Source: Chlorocebus sabaeus (taxonomy: Eukaryota > Chordata > Mammalia > Primates > Cercopithecidae). From it: DNA of 64,000 nucleotides. The position numbers and the translations under genes are program-made. Shown in pieces: positions 61,376 to 64,000 of the stretch. A model generated the notes under the pieces. It did not search any database and was not told the origin of the DNA. It saw only the letters and a list, made by a program, of their open reading frames with translations. Each line of letters opens with the position of its first letter. Position 1 is the stretch's first letter. The DNA is taken from contig NC_132910.1 in NCBI RefSeq assembly GCF_047675955.1, forward strand, positions 93,398,923-93,462,922. Reading direction: 5' to 3'.

Positions 61376-61592
61376 TTGTGAACTGACAGTCCCCGGGGTC
61401 ACTGGCCTGGGCTGCAGGAAGAAAGTGCTGCCCTTCTTCTGACGCCCCTTCCTCTTTAATTTCCATGATCAACCTTCACAGTTTTAAAATTTTCCAAATT
61501 TTCTTGTCCAAATGTCACTTCCAGTGATTTCTGGTTTAATGTAGATGTATCTTCACACTAAAGATCTGATATCCCACTCTGAAATTCTGTAC
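61376..61592 (-). CDS. INPP4B: INPP4B first coding exon (residues 1-30 plus 5' UTR)
   Basis: On the minus strand, an acceptor (TTTCCTAG at 61600-61593) opens an exon with 126 bases of 5' UTR (61592-61467). It is followed by ATG at 61466-61464 and 30 full codons, and ends in phase 1 before the donor GTAAGTATG at 61375. The start is well supported: A at -3 and G at +4 give a strong Kozak context, an in-frame TGA sits four codons upstream, and I see no other ATG in this UTR segment. The peptide begins [15 protein letters not shown] and ends DCQFT, an acidic unstructured leader before the C2 domain. The exact acceptor is my choice of the best site; the transcript could use a different upstream exon. 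Confidence 0.9.
61467..61592 (-). other. INPP4B: INPP4B 5' UTR segment
   Basis: This is the untranslated part of the start-codon exon. It is A/T-rich and lacks upstream ATGs, and an in-frame TGA closes the frame 12 bases before the start codon. Confidence 0.7.
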
Positions 61593-64000
61593 CTAGGAAA
61601 CATCAAAAGTTAAAATTTCAGTCATATTGGAGTTCAGTACAAAGCTAAAAATTAAAGGTAGGTAGAGACCGCAACTACATTCAAATAAACTTTCTTCCTG
61701 CCTACTCCACTCATACTTTCAGGATCATTCCACACAATTAATGCATCATAAAGTCTAGGTGTAATAGGTATTCTCAAGGCAATTATTACATAGTCATATG
61801 AAAGATTTCTAAAACATGACAGGTATATTATTTCTCTTCTAGTTCATTCTGAAAGATAGTAGATAGCTGTAGAGGCTGCTAACTTAGTATAAAACCTAAT
61901 TTAGCAGCAAGAGCATGTAGCATCTTGTCAAGACATTACCATGTTTTGGCAAGGTGAATATTACTATCGTTCTTTCCATTAGAATTGCCCTTTATGCTCA
62001 TCTCTCCATCCACCCTTGTTAGAACATTATTACTGACCACATAAAAAATAATTTGGCATGACATTCTTCTTCCAAGATGAGCCAACAGGTTGTACAGGAG
62101 AGTTTCCAACCTCATTATTATCCACGGAGTCTTTTGCTGCTCTGCTTGAAAAAGGTGTAATTGTTTAATGATCATGGTATATGCTGAAAAGAATGAATCA
62201 TTCTTCTAAAAAGCTAAATCTCAAGGGGAAATGAAAGCAATGGAAAATTGATGAAAATTAGCATGGGGAAAGAAAGACTCTCCAAGAATTTAATACCCTG
62301 TCAAACAGACAGCCTCAAATACTTACAAATTCATTTTGATATTTAGCATGATATATATGACCAAGAATAAATTTTTTAAAACATCAATATTGTTTTAAAG
62401 CAAGTTACCAGCTGAATTAAAATGTTTAAAAATATTGAAATATCTGTCCAATGCCATGTAATGAGGTAGCAGTAGTCAAGTTTGGTTTGGAATATTAATA
62501 AGGTCTCAAACTTCACAAACCAACAGCCTCACTCTTCGTGGTTCTTGGTAAAGTGGTTTCATTTATAATTCAGTTCTAGTTCGAAAAACTCTGGCAGAAA
62601 TTAAATTCAAAAAGCTTCCTGAATTTTTAGAAAATAGTAGAATAAAATTATGGATAAATACATATTGGCTTCTAAGGATGCAATCAAGAATATTTCTGGG
62701 GATAGAAGGCTATTGCACCATCAATTAGACCGAATCCATCAATTTAAAAATTATGTTTTGAATCAATAATAAAGCTTGAACAACGATCATGCTTCCTAAT
62801 TTTTTTTTTACCATTACATTTAGAAGTCTTTTCTGATAAGAACACACACACTTCATAGCACCACGTTCTTCCAAAGACCTATGACAAATGCTAACAGTGA
62901 GATAATATCTGTAGCAGACTGCAAGGCATGTGTGACTTGGACGTGAGGACTATATAATTTGTAAACTTCACTGTATTTCTTGACCAAAGACCCAATTCAC
63001 AATCCTGATCAGTCATCTTCAAATGTGAAAAGGAGGCAGTATGATGAATCCTAGCAAAATAACACCTCAGCACACTATCGGTGAATAATTAATGAAATAA
63101 ATGTTTAACTCTGTATATCGGTATATGTGCACTTGTATAATTTGAGGATGGGAGGAGAAGACTGATGTAAGATGTCTACAAAGGCTCATTAATGTGGTCC
63201 CATTTTAAGCATACTACCCATGCAAAACTAATTCACTAAGTGAAAATAAATTCAATTTTAGAGAGAATGAGGTTAAATACACAAAACAAGAATTATGAGA
63301 TAACCTCTTGATATTCATTTATTTTCACTGAGGACAAACTTAAGATTTGGTACTTGTTATCCAAGCACACACTTCAGAAGAAATTAGTCACAAAGCTCAT
63401 GAAAGTAACTGCATTTGTAGCTGTTAAATAGAGCATTTACCTATGGTTATAACATACAACAGTTTATTTTCTGTGCCTACTTGCAAAAATTTTTCCACAA
63501 TAATAGATTGTGGCTGTTGTATACCACAAGCATGTTTAAAAGAGATAGCTTTTAAGCATAGTTCTACTCAGGCCAGTTCTCACATCTTTTATCTTACTCA
63601 GAAGAGGTACAAGCTGAATGGTCATCATACTCATAAAATACTCTTGGTTCTCTCACCCTCCCCCTGGGACAAAAGATGATTGGTAGTTATAGTTCAGTTA
63701 TGTTTAATTGAACAGTATTTCTTACTGACCACTACAATAACAGATATTTGTTAATATTTTGTATACCTCACAATATAAACAGCAATCTGACAGACACATA
63801 AAATCATGCAAGAAGGTTATTATTAATTAGGAAGACAAAACTAACAACACACATTGAAAAATTGGAGACATTACATAATGAGGGGGCAAATGTGATGCAC
63901 TCAACATTAGTACAGTGCTGTTCCCTCACTAGTGATAGGTAAATCAAGTAGCATCTTCGTATCAAGATAGTGTTCTGGTGGCAAATTGCAGATACAGGAG
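61593..64000. other. INPP4B intron upstream of the start-codon exon
   Basis: No exon, promoter or repeat that I can support; the gene's promoter and earlier UTR exons must lie further right. Confidence 0.55.

Larger units (their letters stand above)
1..64000 (-). other. INPP4B: INPP4B locus, 5' coding part (introns and four exons)
   Basis: The window lies inside a minus-strand gene whose four visible coding exons encode the N-terminus of INPP4B, a cytosolic magnesium-independent lipid phosphatase that removes the 4-phosphate of PI(3,4)P2 and so dampens PI3K/AKT signalling (family knowledge). Joined in order 61466-61376, 59420-59376, 35664-35546 and 33401-33285, the coding parts give 372 bases, exactly 124 codons, with no stop. 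The family protein is about 920 residues, so most of the gene, including the C-terminal CX5R phosphatase site, lies beyond position 1 on the left. Further 5' untranslated exons and the promoter must lie to the right of 64000. I recognised the protein by its sequence, not by a search. Confidence 0.93.

Overview
This is 64 kb of primate nuclear DNA. Its Alu content points to an Old World monkey (macaque/baboon-type). Three Alus (10301-10615, 54637-54945 and 56824-57119) carry the combination I associate with cercopithecid AluY subfamilies (left end GGCTCAAGCC, right arm GGGCGAGGTGG, GGCGTAAACC and GAGATCCGGCC), and all three have clean target-site duplications. The species call is inference from repeat subfamilies, not from a database match.

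The only gene I can support is INPP4B (inositol polyphosphate-4-phosphatase type II) on the minus strand. Four exons at the 5' end of its coding region are visible, in transcript order: 61592-61376 (start codon at 61466), 59420-59376, 35664-35546 and 33401-33285. All have AG/GT boundaries and the reading frame runs through every junction, giving residues 1-124: the acidic N-terminus and the first part of the C2 domain. The rest of the C2 domain and the phosphatase domain must lie beyond position 1. The introns are 1,955, 23,711 and 2,144 bases. The window begins and ends inside introns, so everything else here is intronic.

Layout: 1-2750, Alu tail and a dead L1MA (+). 2750-10300, thin old repeats (MIR, L2) and unlabelled intron. 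10301-15775, a monkey-type Alu, a 2.5 kb antisense L1M carrying an Alu, a complete MER2 DNA transposon and an antisense L1 3' end. 16180-25310, an L1MA (-) split by a 7.9 kb class I endogenous retrovirus (two LTRs, 4-bp target duplication, three Alus inside, no intact gene). 25860-29850, L1 fragments and three Alus. 29850-38600, the two C2 exons with short repeats, G-quadruplex motifs and a CT/CTCG tract just downstream of one splice donor. 38600-42240, three Alus. 43900-52400, Alu-poor and rich in MIR/L2. 52000-64000, three Alus and the two most 5' exons.

The most unusual signals are two pairs of nearby inverted repeats (4158-4270 with 5183-5300, and 22694-22750 with 23597-23653). In each, one copy interrupts an older repeat and looks copied in inverse orientation from about 0.9-1 kb away. 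Three short perfect hairpins also occur. There is also a four-tetrad G-quadruplex motif on the INPP4B sense strand at 30181-30204.
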